Source: an uncultured Aquabacterium sp.
Lineage (GTDB): Bacteria; Pseudomonadota; Gammaproteobacteria; Burkholderiales; Burkholderiaceae_C
Assembly: GCF_913773725.1 (NCBI RefSeq)
Contig: NZ_CAJYGK010000096.1
Coordinates: 1-64,000 of the forward strand
Length of the DNA stretch: 64,000 nt
Direction of reading: 5' to 3'
The translations under genes and the position numbers were made by a program. This document shows positions 11,084-21,533 of the stretch, one piece after another. The stretch's first letter is position 1. The number at the start of each line of letters is the position of its first letter. Below the pieces are notes generated by a model. It saw nothing but the letters and a program-made list of their open reading frames with translations. It did not search any database and was not told where the DNA came from.

Positions 11084-12226
11084 ATGCGCAATGAAAGCCC
11101 GATCCTGACCGAGGTCGTGGGTGGACTGGGTGTGATCACCCTGAACCGGCCCAAGGCGCTGAACGCGCTCACCCTGGAGATGGTGCGCGAACTGGCGGTG
11201 GTGTTGCAGGGATGGGCGACCAACCCTGACGTTCTGGCCGTTCTGCTTCAGGGGTCGGCGCGTCCGCCGGTGGAGGGCAAGCCGGTGGCCCGGCACTTCT
11301 GCGCGGGCGGGGACATCCGCTTCATGCACGATGCTGCGCTGGTTGGCGACCCTGCGGTCGAGGACTTCTTCACGGAAGAGTACGCGCTCGATCATGCCCT
11401 GCACGTCTATCCCAAACCCACCGTGGCGTGGATGGAGGGCATCACCATGGGCGGCGGCATGGGTCTGGCGCAGGCCTGCGCCTTGCGCGTGGCGACGGCG
11501 TCGGTCCGCATGGCCATGCCTGAAACGCGCATCGGCCTGTTTCCGGACGTGGGGGGCGGACACTTTCTGTCCCGGCTGGTGGGGCATGCCGGTGAATACC
11601 TGGGCGTGGTGGGGCCTCATCTGCACGTGACCGACGCCCTGACGCTGGGATTGGCCGATGTGCATGCAGAGGCAGGTTGTCTGTCAACGTTTCTCGAAAA
11701 CCTCCGCAGCAGTGCGGCCCGCACGAGCGGGGAGCTCATCGCGAGGTTGCGGGCGCATGTGGACCTGCACCCGCTGACCCGGCTGCCGGACGCCACGGTG
11801 ACGGCACGGCTGGATGACATCGACAGGCATTTCGGCCTTCCGACCCTGCGCGACATCGTGGCGTCGCTGGAGGCCGCGCAGGCTGATGGGGATGCCTGGG
11901 CCGAGGAAACGCTGCATCACATGGCGGGCCACTCGCCCCTGATGATGGCCGTCACGCTGGAGCAGATCCGCCGCGCACGCAGCATGCCGCTGGCAGAGGT
12001 GTTTCGCATGGAGCGAACGATGGTGCGCCACTGCTTCCAGATCCGGACCGGCGCAGCCAGCGAAACCGTCGAGGGCGTGCGGGCGCTGGTGGTCGACAAG
12101 GACCATGCCCCTCGCTGGAATCCGCCGACGCTCGGCGAAGTCGGGGCCGACCAGGTGGAGGCCTTCTTCGAGGCCGTCTGGCCGCCTTACGCGCATCCGC
12201 TGCGCGATCTGCACGATCCGATCTGA
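11084..12226 (+). CDS. Enoyl-CoA hydratase/isomerase family, 3-hydroxyisobutyryl-CoA hydrolase type
   Basis: A 380-residue crotonase-superfamily protein. The length and the block MAMPETRIGLFPDVGGGHFLS match the HIBCH (ECH_2) branch, which hydrolyses 3-hydroxyisobutyryl-CoA in valine breakdown, better than the 260-residue hydratases. The oxyanion-hole segments are HFCAGGDIRFM and GITMGGGMGL. I prefer ATG 11084 (GGAG 12 nt upstream) over earlier in-frame codons. Substrate is inferred from the family; no valine-pathway genes are adjacent. Confidence 0.85.
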   Translation: MRNESPILTEVVGGLGVITLNRPKALNALTLEMVRELAVVLQGWATNPDVLAVLLQGSARPPVEGKPVARHFCAGGDIRFMHDAALVGDPAVEDFFTEEYALDHALHVYPKPTVAWMEGITMGGGMGLAQACALRVATASVRMAMPETRIGLFPDVGGGHFLSRLVGHAGEYLGVVGPHLHVTDALTLGLADVHAEAGCLSTFLENLRSSAARTSGELIARLRAHVDLHPLTRLPDATVTARLDDIDRHFGLPTLRDIVASLEAAQADGDAWAEETLHHMAGHSPLMMAVTLEQIRRARSMPLAEVFRMERTMVRHCFQIRTGAASETVEGVRALVVDKDHAPRWNPPTLGEVGADQVEAFFEAVWPPYAHPLRDLHDPI

Positions 12227-12241
12227 GCCTGCTTTTGTTTC

Positions 12242-13333
12242 ATGCCTGCGACCCGCATTCCCAAGACCGATCCCCGAACGGGGCTGAGCCCGTGGCGCGC
12301 CTGCGTTGCTCCGATGCTCGACTGGACCGACCGCCATTGCCGCTACTTTCATCGGCTGCTGACCCCGCATTCCCGGCTGTACACCGAGATGATCACCACG
12401 GGAGCGCTGGTGTACGGACAGCTGCATCGCTTCCTGGAGTACAACCCGTCGGAGCACGCGGTGGCCCTGCAACTGGGCGGGAGCGAGCCGGCTGACCTGG
12501 CGCATTGCGTCAAGCTGGCCGCACAGTTCGGCTATGACGAGGTGAACCTGAACTGTGGTTGCCCGAGCGAGCGCGTGCAACGGGGCGCATTCGGCGCCTG
12601 CCTGATGAACGAGGCCTCGCTGGTGGCCGACTGCGTGCGAGCCATGCTGGATGCCAGCGGCGGCGACCCGTCCATGCCGATCACCGTCAAGCACCGCATC
12701 GGGATCGACCAGAGCGAGTCCTACGACTTCGTGCGCGATTTCGTGGGAACGGTGGCCGAGGCAGGGTGCGAGGTGTTCATCGTGCACGCCCGAAATGCCT
12801 GGCTGAAGGGCCTGAGCCCGAAGGAGAACCGCGAGATTCCGCCGCTGCGCTACGAAGTGGTGCACCAGCTCAAGCGCGATTTTCCGGAGCTGGTGATCGT
12901 GCTCAATGGCGGTCTGGCTGACAACGCGGCCTGCGTGGCGCAATTGCAGCCGGGTGCCATGCTGGACGGCGTGGCGCTGGACGGGGTGATGGTGGGCCGC
13001 GCGGCCTATCACACACCCTGGATGATGGCCGAGTGGGATGACTGCCTGTTCGGGCAGGGCAAGCGTGCGGACGGGCTGACGCGTGAGGCCGTCGAGACCG
13101 AGATGGTCGCCTATGCCCAGCGCGAAATCGAACGCACGGCGGGGTGGGCCCACGGCGAGGTGCGCTGGCCGCAGGTCATGCGTCACGTGCTGGGCCTGTA
13201 CAACGGCCTGCCGGGGGCAAGACGATGGCGCCAGGTGTGGTCGGACCACACGCTGAAGAACCACATACCGGCCGAGGTCATGGTACTGGCTCACGCGCGG
13301 CCTCCCCGTCGCGAGGCCCCGCCATCGGTGTGA
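12242..13333 (+). CDS. dusA: tRNA-dihydrouridine synthase A
   Basis: A 363-residue FMN-dependent TIM-barrel enzyme that reduces U20/U20a in the tRNA D-loop. The DusA-specific CVAPMLDWTDRHCRYFHRLL start, the catalytic cysteine in NLNCGCPSERVQRGAFG (Cys107 of GCPS) and KHRIGID are present, and the C-terminal helical part keeps HVLGLYNGLPGARRWRQ. It lies 15 nt after the crotonase-family gene and converges with the response-regulator gene, only 7 nt apart. Confidence 0.96.
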   Translation: MPATRIPKTDPRTGLSPWRACVAPMLDWTDRHCRYFHRLLTPHSRLYTEMITTGALVYGQLHRFLEYNPSEHAVALQLGGSEPADLAHCVKLAAQFGYDEVNLNCGCPSERVQRGAFGACLMNEASLVADCVRAMLDASGGDPSMPITVKHRIGIDQSESYDFVRDFVGTVAEAGCEVFIVHARNAWLKGLSPKENREIPPLRYEVVHQLKRDFPELVIVLNGGLADNAACVAQLQPGAMLDGVALDGVMVGRAAYHTPWMMAEWDDCLFGQGKRADGLTREAVETEMVAYAQREIERTAGWAHGEVRWPQVMRHVLGLYNGLPGARRWRQVWSDHTLKNHIPAEVMVLAHARPPRREAPPSV

Positions 13334-13340
13334 GGGCGGC

Positions 13341-14366
13341 TCAGGCCGCGCGGTCCGGTCGCGTGCCGGCCACTGCGTGAAGCCTGCGGGCAACGAGGTC
13401 GCCCGTGTCGTGGCCGTGCTGCAGGCTGACAAAGCGTCCCCGGCCCCGCTGCTTGGCGGCATACAGGGCTTCGTCTGCATGTTGCAGCCAGTGGGTGCTG
13501 TCTTCCTGTTCGCCGGGAATGCCGCTGAGCATGCCGCCTGACAACGTCACATGCCCGGCCACCGGAGAGTCCGGGTGGTACAGGCTGTCCCGCTCTACAT
13601 GGTGCAGCAGGGCCAGCGCGAAGCTCAGCGCCCCCTCTGGTGGCGTGTGGGGCAACAGAAGCACGAATTCTTCGCCGCCGTAGCGTGCCGCGTAGTCGAG
13701 CGGTCGCCGGCACACCTGCTTGAGGATCTGGGCGATCTGCTGCAGGCACTGGTCACCTTCAAGATGGCCCAGCCTGTCGTTGTAGCGCTTGAAGAAGTCG
13801 ACGTCGCACAGGATCAGCGACAAAGGGCGCTGCTCGCGGCGGGCGTCGCCGATGTAGCGGGCCAGTCGGTCGTCCAGCCCCTTGCGGTTACCCAGCCCCG
13901 TGAGCTGGTCGTGCATGATCTGGCGGCTGAGCTGTTCGTTGGCGTGCTGCAGGGCTGTGGCCGCGGCAGTCAGTTCACGCCGGGCTTCCAGCAGGCGTTG
14001 CATGGCGTGCACCTTGGCCTTCAGCACCAGGGGCGATACCGGGTGCACCAGGTAGTCGTCGCCACCGGCTTCGATCGCTGCGGCAAGGTCATCCTCGCTG
14101 TCGAGGTGAGACAGGAAGATGATCGGTGCCCAGGGCCCGCGCGATCCCGCCCGGATCCGGCGTGCCAGCTCGAGTCCGCTGTCGTCAGGCAGCGACATGT
14201 CCAGCAAGAGCATGTCGGGGCGCTGTTCGTCGAACAGACGCCATCCCTGGTGGAACGACGTCGCTTCCAGGACCCGGTGGCCTTCCGCCTGGAGCAACTG
14301 GCTGATCCGTGCGAGCAGAAGGGGCTGGTCCTCGACGACGAGGATCCGGAGAGAGGCGGTGGGCAT
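13341..14366 (-). CDS. Response regulator with GGDEF (diguanylate cyclase) domain
   Basis: A receiver domain (about 1-120, ILVVEDQPLLLARI, phosphoacceptor Asp in MLLLDMSLP, Lys replaced by His in YLVHPVSP) is joined through a coiled linker to a GGDEF domain. The active site reads RYGGEEF, and RPLD five residues before it is a product-inhibition I-site. It should make c-di-GMP from GTP when phosphorylated. The usual conserved lysine of the receiver is histidine here, which may change its signalling. ATG 14366 is my choice; a GTG 24 nt earlier is possible. It lies 105 nt downstream of a paralogue in the same direction. Confidence 0.9.
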   Translation of the reverse strand: MPTASLRILVVEDQPLLLARISQLLQAEGHRVLEATSFHQGWRLFDEQRPDMLLLDMSLPDDSGLELARRIRAGSRGPWAPIIFLSHLDSEDDLAAAIEAGGDDYLVHPVSPLVLKAKVHAMQRLLEARRELTAAATALQHANEQLSRQIMHDQLTGLGNRKGLDDRLARYIGDARREQRPLSLILCDVDFFKRYNDRLGHLEGDQCLQQIAQILKQVCRRPLDYAARYGGEEFVLLLPHTPPEGALSFALALLHHVERDSLYHPDSPVAGHVTLSGGMLSGIPGEQEDSTHWLQHADEALYAAKQRGRGRFVSLQHGHDTGDLVARRLHAVAGTRPDRAA

Positions 14367-14470
14367 GTCGGGCAACTCGGTGGCGCGCACGTTTCGTGAA
14401 CGCTTTCACGGAGTGTGCCGCAGTTGCGTGGAATGCACCTCGGTAGGAACACGGGGCGACCGACTCGGGG

Positions 14471-15490
14471 TCAACCCGCTGTGCCGGCCCCATAAAGGTG
14501 TGTCACGGTGTCCACCTGCATCTCGAAGCTGAAAAACCGATTGCGACCTTGCGTCTTGGCGCTGTAGAGCGCTTCGTCGGCGCGCAACAGCAGGCTTTGC
14601 GCGGTGGTGCTGGCATCGGGGACCACGGTGGTGATGCCGCCCGACAGGGTCACGACGCCAAAGGCCGAGGTCGGATGGGGCTCGGCGCTGGCTGCCAGCA
14701 CATGTTGCAGGGCTCGGGCAAAGGTCATGGCGCCGGATCGAGGGGTGTTGGGCAGCACCAGTCCGAATTCTTCTCCGCCGTAGCGAGCCACATAGTCGAG
14801 CGGGCGGCGACACACCGTGCGGAGGACCTCGCCCACGCGCTTCAGACACGCATCCCCCTGCACGTGACCCAATGCATCGTTGTAGGCCTTGAAGTGGTCG
14901 ATGTCGCACAGCAACAGACTCAGCGGCTGCTGGTCGCGGGCACATTGCTGGACGCTGGCGTGCAGGCGCTCGTCAAAGCCGCGGCGGTTGCCCAACTGGG
15001 TGAGATCGTCCAGTGTGGTGAGGTGGGCCAGCCGTTCGTTGGCATCCCTCAGCGCTTCGGACGTGTCGATCAGCTGGCGCCGCATGCGCTGCAGACGCGA
15101 CATCGCGTGCAGCTTGGCGGCCAGCACGACCGGGGAGGCTGGCTTCACCAGGTAGTCGTCGCCGCCCGCCTCGATGCCCCGCCAGAGGTCGAGCTCGCTG
15201 TCACGGGCGGACAGGAAGATGATCGGGGTCCAGTCACTGCCTTCCACGCTGCGGATTTCGCGAGCCGCCCAGTAGCCGTCTTCCTCAGGCAGAACCACGT
15301 CCATCAGGACGAGGTCGGGTCGACCCCGTTTGAATGCCTCGATGGCTTCCCGGGCGGTTTCGGCCTCCAGGACCGTGTGCCCGTGGTGCTCGAGCTCCCG
15401 CTTCAACGAGGATCGAACCGAGAGCTGGTCTTCCACCAGCAGGATGTTCATCGGGGCGGCAGGCATGGCGGGGCGCAGAAAGGCAGACAT
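14471..15490 (-). CDS. Response regulator with GGDEF (diguanylate cyclase) domain
   Basis: Same architecture as its downstream neighbour: receiver domain (NILLVEDQLSVRSSL, phosphoacceptor Asp in LVLMDVVLP, conserved Lys in YLVKPASP), coiled-coil linker and a GGDEF domain with RYGGEEF and the RPLD I-site. Unlike the neighbour its receiver keeps the canonical lysine. The start is uncertain: ATG 15490 gives a 13-residue leader, ATG 15451 starts directly at the receiver. The two paralogues look like a tandem duplication and may act as a pair; no histidine kinase is adjacent. Confidence 0.88.
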   Translation of the reverse strand: MSAFLRPAMPAAPMNILLVEDQLSVRSSLKRELEHHGHTVLEAETAREAIEAFKRGRPDLVLMDVVLPEEDGYWAAREIRSVEGSDWTPIIFLSARDSELDLWRGIEAGGDDYLVKPASPVVLAAKLHAMSRLQRMRRQLIDTSEALRDANERLAHLTTLDDLTQLGNRRGFDERLHASVQQCARDQQPLSLLLCDIDHFKAYNDALGHVQGDACLKRVGEVLRTVCRRPLDYVARYGGEEFGLVLPNTPRSGAMTFARALQHVLAASAEPHPTSAFGVVTLSGGITTVVPDASTTAQSLLLRADEALYSAKTQGRNRFFSFEMQVDTVTHLYGAGTAG

Positions 15491-15541
15491 CACCTTATCG
15501 GCCACACCGTGAAGAACTGGAGGTGTTCCGACCACGCCATG

Positions 15542-15566
15542 AAAAAAGCACCCCGCAGGGTGCTTT
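15542..15566 (-). terminator. Bidirectional terminator between efp and the GGDEF gene
   Basis: AAAAAAGCACCC, loop CGCA, GGGTGCTTTG. Leftward it ends efp with a six-T run. It lies 41 nt behind the efp stop. Confidence 0.85.
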
Positions 15567-15606
15567 GTGTGCAGCATGCCTGCGAGGGCGCAGGCTGCCA
15601 ACGCAA

Positions 15607-16161
15607 TCAGACGCGCTTCTTGTATTCGTTGGTGCGGGTGTCGATTTCGATCTTGTCGCCCGATTCCACGAACAGGGGCACGGCGATTTCGAAGCCGGTG
15701 CCGACGATGCGGGCGGGCTTCATGACCTTGCCTGAGGTGTCGCCCTTGACGGCCGGCTCGGTTTCGATTTCGCGCACGATGGTGGTGGGCAGTTCGACCG
15801 AGATGGCCTTGCCGTCGTAGAACACCACTTCGACTTCCATGCCGTCGAGCAGGTAGTTCACCGAGTCGCCCATGTTCTCGGCTTCCACCTCGAACTGGTT
15901 GTATTCCGAGTCCATGAACACGTACATCGGGTCGGCGAAGTAGGAGTAGGTGCACTCCTTCTTGTCGAGGATGATCTGGTCCATCTTGTCGTCGGCCTTG
16001 AAGACCACTTCGGCGCCGCCGCCGTTCAGCAGGTTCTTCATCTTGATGCGGACGGTGGCTGCGCCACGGCCGCCGCGGCTGTATTCGGTCTTCAGGACGA
16101 CCATCGGGTCCTTGCCCTGCATGATCACGTTGCCGGCGCGGATTTCTTGTGCGAGTTTCAT
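15607..16161 (-). CDS. efp: Elongation factor P
   Basis: A 184-residue EF-P that rescues ribosomes stalled at polyproline. The KOW-like N-domain loop reads [11 protein letters not shown], placing an arginine at position 32, the residue that EarP rhamnosylates in beta- and some gammaproteobacteria, in place of the lysine of E. coli EF-P. The remainder follows the family ([30 protein letters not shown] end). ATG 16161 gives the standard [11 protein letters not shown] start. EarP lies directly upstream. Confidence 0.98.
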   Translation of the reverse strand: MKLAQEIRAGNVIMQGKDPMVVLKTEYSRGGRGAATVRIKMKNLLNGGGAEVVFKADDKMDQIILDKKECTYSYFADPMYVFMDSEYNQFEVEAENMGDSVNYLLDGMEVEVVFYDGKAISVELPTTIVREIETEPAVKGDTSGKVMKPARIVGTGFEIAVPLFVESGDKIEIDTRTNEYKKRV

Positions 16162-16325
16162 GGTGATTCCAGATGGAAAACTGGGGGTGCCGGGCCGTGG
16201 CGCACACTGCGCACCGTGGTCGGATCGGCTGTTCAGGCGCCGCTGGCTTTCAGGACAAGGTCGATCGAATGAAACGCATCCAGCTCGCGCCGACGCGGTT
16301 TCTGCCAGAAGCAAAGCTGCCGATT

Positions 16326-17480
16326 TTAGCCTGACCCTGTGACAAAAGCGATCAGCTGTGTGACAAGGTCTGTTTGCGTGCGCAACCGGTCCCGCGAAGA
16401 CAGGCTTGCACGGGCCCATCCCGTGGCATCCGGCCAGGCCGGCAGGGCGTCAGGCCAGGGGCCAAGGCGGTTCCACGCTTGCCACCACGCCCGCACGGAT
16501 GCCTGCAGCGACGCAGGCCAGTCCGCCGTCCACCGCGCCGTGAAGGCGTCGAGCTTGTCGGCATGCACGCCGTCATCCTGCTCGTAGATCTGCCAGACAT
16601 GCGGGCGGCCCGCCCACAGCGCGCGCACGGCCGAATCCTCGCCCCGGACCAGATTCAGATCGCAGCAGGCCAGCAGGTCATCGTAGCCGGGCTGGCTGAG
16701 CGGGGGGACGACGCTGAGCCGGAGGTGAGTCGGGAGGGGGCCCTGTGTGGCCTCCCACTGCGCCCGCCACGATGAACCGAGTTGCTGGGCGTGCCCCTGG
16801 GTCAGCACCACGTGCGTCGGTTCAGCGGGCGACCCGGCCAGCGCCGACAGCCACGTCCCCAGGGGCGCCGTGCCGTAGCAGAACACACTGGCCACGCGCT
16901 CTCCTGGCTGGTGGGCGACGCCCAGTTGCCCCAGCACGGCCTGGCGCCGCACGGCATCCAGTCGCAAGGCATCCTGCCGATCGATCAGCCCGGGCTCGCG
17001 CAGGAGTCCACCGGTGTCCGGCGTGAAGCCGGGGTAGAAAAAGTGCTTCGTCAGCCCCGATGCAGGGCCGCTCCACACCGGCGAACGCAGGCGGTGGCTG
17101 CGCGCCACGTAATCTTCCGCGCTGAGGTATTCCAGATTGATCCACCGGGGCGGCTCGGCGCGGGCGGCCATGCGCGCCAGGAAGGGATCCGGCGGGTTGC
17201 ACCCGAAGGCCTCGATCACCACGTCTCCGGGTTCGGGCACCGCGGCGGCATCGGCCGCCTGCGCCCAGGGGTGAACCACGATGCCGTCGTGCCCCCGTCC
17301 CTGGGGGTACGCCCCGGACGGCGTCCAGTCGACCTCGGGCGCCATCCAGGTCAGGGCGGACGGGTCGTCCACCCACAGGCGCACCGTGTGCCCTCGGGCG
17401 CTCAGGTCGCGCGCCAGACGCCAGCACACCCCGATGTCGCCGAAGTTGTCGATGACCTGACAGAAGACGTCCCATTGCAT
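16326..17480 (-). CDS. earP: EF-P arginine rhamnosyltransferase EarP
   Basis: A 384-residue GT-B glycosyltransferase that adds rhamnose from dTDP-rhamnose to Arg32 of EF-P. The N-terminus [20 protein letters not shown] holds the family's base-binding/catalytic Asp region, and the C-terminal domain has [26 protein letters not shown] with the substrate-binding glutamate and aspartate. The gene lies upstream of efp in the same direction, the usual arrangement, and the EF-P here has the matching arginine. Confidence 0.95.
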   Translation of the reverse strand: MQWDVFCQVIDNFGDIGVCWRLARDLSARGHTVRLWVDDPSALTWMAPEVDWTPSGAYPQGRGHDGIVVHPWAQAADAAAVPEPGDVVIEAFGCNPPDPFLARMAARAEPPRWINLEYLSAEDYVARSHRLRSPVWSGPASGLTKHFFYPGFTPDTGGLLREPGLIDRQDALRLDAVRRQAVLGQLGVAHQPGERVASVFCYGTAPLGTWLSALAGSPAEPTHVVLTQGHAQQLGSSWRAQWEATQGPLPTHLRLSVVPPLSQPGYDDLLACCDLNLVRGEDSAVRALWAGRPHVWQIYEQDDGVHADKLDAFTARWTADWPASLQASVRAWWQAWNRLGPWPDALPAWPDATGWARASLSSRDRLRTQTDLVTQLIAFVTGSG

Positions 17481-17541
17481 GGGGGCGGATTATGGCAACC
17501 CGCCTGCCGGGCCGCTGGCGGGTCGGGGACAATGCCGCCCC

Positions 17542-19671
17542 ATGAGCGCCCCGCATGACGATCCGATCCAGCCTGACGACAAGCCGATGGCCGAGCCGGC
17601 CCCGCCCGTGGAAGACCGGGAACAGACCTGGAACCGCCTGCTGTCCGAGGTGGCCTCGCTGCCCGGCTTGCCGGGTGTCTACCGCTATTTCGATGCACAG
17701 GGCAACGTGCTGTACGTCGGCAAGGCGCGTGACCTGAAGAGGCGGGTATCGAGCTACTTCCACAAGAACCACGGCGGCACCCGCATCGGCCACATGGTGT
17801 CGCGCATCGCGCGGATGGAAACCACCGTGGTGCGCAGCGAGGCCGAGGCCCTGCTGCTGGAAAACAACCTCATCAAGACGCTCAACCCGCGGTTCAACAT
17901 CCTGTTCCGCGACGACAAGAGCTACCCCTATCTGAAGATCGCCACGCACGCCTTCCCGCGCATGGCGTACTACCGCGGCGCCGTCGATCGCAAGCACCGC
18001 TATTTCGGCCCGTTTCCCAATGCCTGGGCCGTGAAGGAGACCATTCAGCTCCTGCAGAAGGTCTTCCAGATCCGGACCTGCGAGGATGCGGTCTACAACC
18101 ACCGCACGCGGCCCTGCCTGCTCTACCAGATCAAGCGGTGCAGCGGCCCGTGTGTCGACCTGGTGACCCAGGAGGACTACCGGGCGGCCGTGGCGCAGGC
18201 CGAGCGCTTTCTACTGGGCGAGCCCGAGGCCGTGCTGGAGGACCTGCAGAAGCGCATGATGGACCATGCCGAGCGCATGGAGTACGAGCAGGCGGCTGGC
18301 GTGCGGGACCAGATCGGGGCCTTGTCGAGGGTGCTGCACCAGCAGTCGGTCGACACGGTGATGGACAAGGACGTCGACGTGCTGGCTGTGAAGGTGGCCG
18401 GCGGGCGGGCCTGTGTGAACCTCGCCATGGTGCGAGGGGGGCGTCACCTGGGTGACCGGGCGCACTTCCCGGTGCACGTGCAGGATGCCGTCATGGCCCC
18501 GGACGAGGCCGACCCGGCTGCACAGGCAGACACGCCGGTCGAGGCGCATTCGGCCGAGTCGCTGCAGCAGCAGGCCGAGGTCAATGTGCTCGAGGCCTTC
18601 CTGGCCCAGCATTACCTGGGCGGCAGCGTGCCGGCCCTGCTGGTGCTCAGTCATCCGGTCGACCCGGCGCTGATCGAGGCGCTGGGCGAGCAGGGCGGCC
18701 GCAAGGTCACGGTGGTGCACCAGCCACGCGAGCAGCGCCGTGTCTGGCTCGAGATGGCGATCAAGGGCGCCGAGCTGTCGCTGACCCGATTGCTGGCCGA
18801 GGAGGGCTCGCAGCAGGCGCGCACCCGGGCGCTGGTCGAGGCGCTCAATCTGGATCTGGACCTGGACGCCCGCGAGGCGGGGTTGGCCGGAGAGCGGGAA
18901 GAGGGCGCCGAGGAGGGGGCGGAGGCCGGCGAGCAGGCCGAGCCCGCCGGCACCGTCACCGACGAGACCGCCCACGCCGAGGCCACCTCGCGCAGTGCAC
19001 CCCGACACGATCCCCTGGCCACCCTGCGCATCGAGTGCTTCGACATCTCGCACACGGCGGGCGAGGCCACCCAGGCCTCGTGCGTGGTCTACGAGGGACA
19101 CAAGATGCAGTCCGGGCAGTATCGGCGCTACAACATCACCGGCATCACCCCGGGCGACGACTATGCGGCCATGAAGCAGGCGCTGGAGCGCCGCTACAGC
19201 GCCGCGGGCACCAAGGCCGCCCGCGTGCCGGACATCGTCCTCATCGACGGCGGCAAGGGGCAGGTGGCGATGGCGCGCGAGGTGTTCCAGGCGCTGGGGC
19301 TGCCGCTGTCCCTCATCGTCGGGGTCGAGAAGGGCGAGGGCCGCAAGGTGGGGCTCGAGGAGCTGGTGTTTGCCGATGGCCGTCCGAAGCTTGCCCTGGC
19401 GCCGACATCGGCCGCGCTGATGCTGGTGGCCCAGATCCGCGACGAGGCCCACCGCTTTGCCATCACCGGCATGCGGGCCCGGCGAGCCAGTGTGCGGACG
19501 GGCGGCAGCCGGCTGGAAGACATCCCGGGCGTCGGTCCCAAACGACGTGCCCGTCTGCTGCAGCGCTTTGGCGGCGTCCGTGGCGTGACCGCTGCCAGCA
19601 TCGATGAACTGGCCAGTGTCGACGGCATCTCGCGTGAACTGGCGGAGGAGATTTACCGTGCCCTGCGTTGA
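17542..19671 (+). CDS. uvrC: Excinuclease ABC subunit C
   Basis: A 709-residue nucleotide-excision nuclease that makes both incisions at lesions. Domains: GIY-YIG N-terminal nuclease (about 40-125, [21 protein letters not shown]), cysteine-containing segment [19 protein letters not shown] motif (about 230-265), RNase H-like C-terminal nuclease with Asp in [13 protein letters not shown] and VLIDGGKGQ, and tandem helix-hairpin-helix at the end ([14 protein letters not shown]). An acidic low-complexity insert near residues 445-490 separates the halves. ATG 17542 is chosen; the frame opens further upstream into the earP promoter region. Confidence 0.96.
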   Translation: MSAPHDDPIQPDDKPMAEPAPPVEDREQTWNRLLSEVASLPGLPGVYRYFDAQGNVLYVGKARDLKRRVSSYFHKNHGGTRIGHMVSRIARMETTVVRSEAEALLLENNLIKTLNPRFNILFRDDKSYPYLKIATHAFPRMAYYRGAVDRKHRYFGPFPNAWAVKETIQLLQKVFQIRTCEDAVYNHRTRPCLLYQIKRCSGPCVDLVTQEDYRAAVAQAERFLLGEPEAVLEDLQKRMMDHAERMEYEQAAGVRDQIGALSRVLHQQSVDTVMDKDVDVLAVKVAGGRACVNLAMVRGGRHLGDRAHFPVHVQDAVMAPDEADPAAQADTPVEAHSAESLQQQAEVNVLEAFLAQHYLGGSVPALLVLSHPVDPALIEALGEQGGRKVTVVHQPREQRRVWLEMAIKGAELSLTRLLAEEGSQQARTRALVEALNLDLDLDAREAGLAGEREEGAEEGAEAGEQAEPAGTVTDETAHAEATSRSAPRHDPLATLRIECFDISHTAGEATQASCVVYEGHKMQSGQYRRYNITGITPGDDYAAMKQALERRYSAAGTKAARVPDIVLIDGGKGQVAMAREVFQALGLPLSLIVGVEKGEGRKVGLEELVFADGRPKLALAPTSAALMLVAQIRDEAHRFAITGMRARRASVRTGGSRLEDIPGVGPKRRARLLQRFGGVRGVTAASIDELASVDGISRELAEEIYRALR

Positions 19672-20215
19672 CCTTGCACGGGGCCTGCCCCGCCCCGCTC
19701 GCCAGGAGACCCGGTGGGGTGTCATGGCCCTCGTCCTGCTGGCCCTGGCCGGCTGTGCCCTGCGCCCGCAGCAGGCGCCCGACGCCGCGCCCGAGGCGCG
19801 ACCGGGAGGCAGCGTGCCCGAACGGGCCGGCCAGGCCCCTTCACCTGCAAGCGCTCAGCCCGTGGCGCTGCCCCCGCCGGCCACGCCCCGCAACTGGCAG
19901 GAAGCCCGCCTGCAGGCTGCGCGGCGCATCGTCATGGCCAACCCGGGACAGACCTACAGCACGCCCACACCGGAGGTGCTGCTCGCCATCCCCGTGCTCA
20001 CCATCGAGCTGCACGCCGACGGACGGATCCGCAACATCGAGGTCATGCGCTACCCCAGCCAGGCCCGTGACACCGTCGAGCGTGCCAAGGAAGCGGTTCG
20101 CCGGGCGGCACCGTTCGGCGACGTCTCGAAGCTGCCGCGGCCCTGGAAGTTCAACGAGACCTTTCTGTTCGACGACAGCCGCCGCTTCAAGCCCATGACG
20201 CTGGACCGGCGCTGA
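19658..20215 (+). CDS. Predicted lipoprotein with TonB-C-like domain
   Basis: A protein of about 185 residues. The signal sequence [14 protein letters not shown] ends in a lipobox cysteine, so it is likely lipid-anchored. A proline/alanine-rich linker leads to a compact domain ([27 protein letters not shown]) that resembles the C-terminal TonB/TolA fold. GTG 19658 overlaps the uvrC end and has GGAGGAG upstream; ATG 19724 would leave a shorter signal peptide. The gene sits between uvrC and pgsA; its function is unknown. Confidence 0.7.
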   Translation: MPCVDLARGLPRPARQETRWGVMALVLLALAGCALRPQQAPDAAPEARPGGSVPERAGQAPSPASAQPVALPPPATPRNWQEARLQAARRIVMANPGQTYSTPTPEVLLAIPVLTIELHADGRIRNIEVMRYPSQARDTVERAKEAVRRAAPFGDVSKLPRPWKFNETFLFDDSRRFKPMTLDRR

Positions 20216-20286
20216 GCGCCCCTCGCGGGCGACCCTTCGCGTGGCGTGCCGCGATCGCAGGCAGATCACAGGCACAATGACACCCC

Positions 20287-20853
20287 ATGTTCTGGACTCT
20301 GCCCACCTTGCTCACCTGGGCGCGGATCGTTGCGATTCCGCTGATCGTGGGCGTGTACCACCTGCCGGTGCCCATGCCGGAGATGAACCTCATCGCGAGC
20401 AGCCTGTTCGTCGTCGTCGCCCTGACCGACTGGGCCGATGGCTGGCTGGCGCGCCGGCTCAACCAGACCTCGGCCTTCGGCGCCTTTCTGGATCCGGTGG
20501 CCGACAAGTTCCTGGTGTGCGCGTCCCTGCTGATCCTCCTGGAGCTCGACAGGGTCAATGCGCTGATCTCGCTCATCATCATCGGCCGCGAGATCGCGAT
20601 TTCGGCTCTGCGCGAGTGGATGGCCCAGATCGGTGCCTCCCGCAGCGTGGCCGTGCACATGCTCGGCAAGATGAAAACGGCCTCGCAGATGCTGGCCATC
20701 GTGCTGCTGCTGTTCGACGGCACTCTGCCCGGCGGCTGGCATGCCGGGCAGATCGGCACCTGGCTCATCTATGTGGCAGCGGGCCTCACCATCTGGTCGA
20801 TGGCCTACTACCTCCAGAAGTCGCTGCCGGACATCCGCGCCAAGGCACGCTGA
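20287..20853 (+). CDS. pgsA: CDP-diacylglycerol-glycerol-3-phosphate 3-phosphatidyltransferase
   Basis: A 188-residue integral membrane enzyme making phosphatidylglycerol-phosphate, the committed step to PG and cardiolipin. The CDP-alcohol phosphotransferase motif is complete: [10 protein letters not shown], then [11 protein letters not shown] with both final aspartates. Several hydrophobic helices follow ([43 protein letters not shown]). The frame and length match PgsA. The genetic link uvrC-pgsA is common in proteobacteria. Confidence 0.95.
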   Translation: MFWTLPTLLTWARIVAIPLIVGVYHLPVPMPEMNLIASSLFVVVALTDWADGWLARRLNQTSAFGAFLDPVADKFLVCASLLILLELDRVNALISLIIIGREIAISALREWMAQIGASRSVAVHMLGKMKTASQMLAIVLLLFDGTLPGGWHAGQIGTWLIYVAAGLTIWSMAYYLQKSLPDIRAKAR

Positions 20854-20940
20854 CGCGCCCACATTTGTTCGGGGTCAATACCCGCTGTCAAGCGAACTTC
20901 TCCGTGTGGGGCCAGCGCTGTGCGCGCAGGGTCGCGGACA

Positions 20941-20946
20941 TAGAAT
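20941..20946 (+). promoter_or_regulatory. Candidate -10 box for the HU gene
   Basis: TAGAAT, five of six to consensus, 122 nt before the HU start in a 214-nt gap. No clear -35 box is seen at the right distance. Confidence 0.3.
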
Positions 20947-21067
20947 CTCCGACGCCGGCGCGTTCACCGGCCCTGGGCCGGAGGCCCACCTCCGCTGGCC
21001 GGTGCGGTGTTGCGTCCCTGGCCCTTGTGTGCAGTCATGCCCATGCATCTGGAGTAGGGGAGCATCC

Positions 21068-21340
21068 GTGAACAAGTCCGAGTTGATCGAGCACATCGCC
21101 GAACAGGCCGACATTTCCAAGGCGGCCGCTGGCCGGGCCCTGGAGGCCGTGATCGCCGGCGTGTGCAGTTCGCTGAAAAAAGGCCACGCCGTGACGCTGG
21201 TCGGTTTCGGCACCTTCAGCGTCAGCACGCGCGCAGCCCGCGAGGGGCGCAACCCCCGCACGGGCGACGCCATCAAGATCAAGAAGGCCCGCATCCCGAA
21301 ATTCCGCCCGGGCAAGGCCCTCAAAGACCATCTGAATTAA
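21068..21340 (+). CDS. HU-family DNA-binding protein
   Basis: A 90-residue nucleoid protein of HU length. It starts [26 protein letters not shown], has the beta-arm region [21 protein letters not shown] and ends in the DNA-binding tail [20 protein letters not shown]. Start is GTG 21068 with GGGGAG 7 nt before. HU dimers bend and wrap DNA. A tRNA-Val lies 30 nt downstream and ppiD next, a common betaproteobacterial order. Confidence 0.93.
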   Translation: MNKSELIEHIAEQADISKAAAGRALEAVIAGVCSSLKKGHAVTLVGFGTFSVSTRAAREGRNPRTGDAIKIKKARIPKFRPGKALKDHLN

Positions 21341-21370
21341 TCGGCTAGACTACGGCCTCCACAGTTCATC

Positions 21371-21446
21371 GGGTGCTTAGCTCAGTTGGTAGAGCGGCGC
21401 CCTTACAAGGCGTAGGTCGGGGGTTCGAACCCCTCAGCACCCACCA
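21371..21446 (+). tRNA. tRNA-Val (anticodon UAC)
   Basis: A 76-nt cloverleaf with encoded CCA. The acceptor stem GGGTGCT pairs with AGCACCC. The anticodon loop is CTTACAA (UAC) and the T-arm has GGTTCGAACCC. It may be co-transcribed with the HU gene. Confidence 0.97.
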
Positions 21447-21533
21447 CCGATGGGCATCAGAAGGCGAACCTCGGTTCGCCTTTGTGTTGTCTGCGACCCT
21501 GCGACCCGACTGGCGCTCGGCCAGTCCTCCGCC

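Noticed and set aside
16326-17558. Open rightward frame opposite earP
   Set aside because: earP is convincing in sequence and context; the rightward frame is a shadow.
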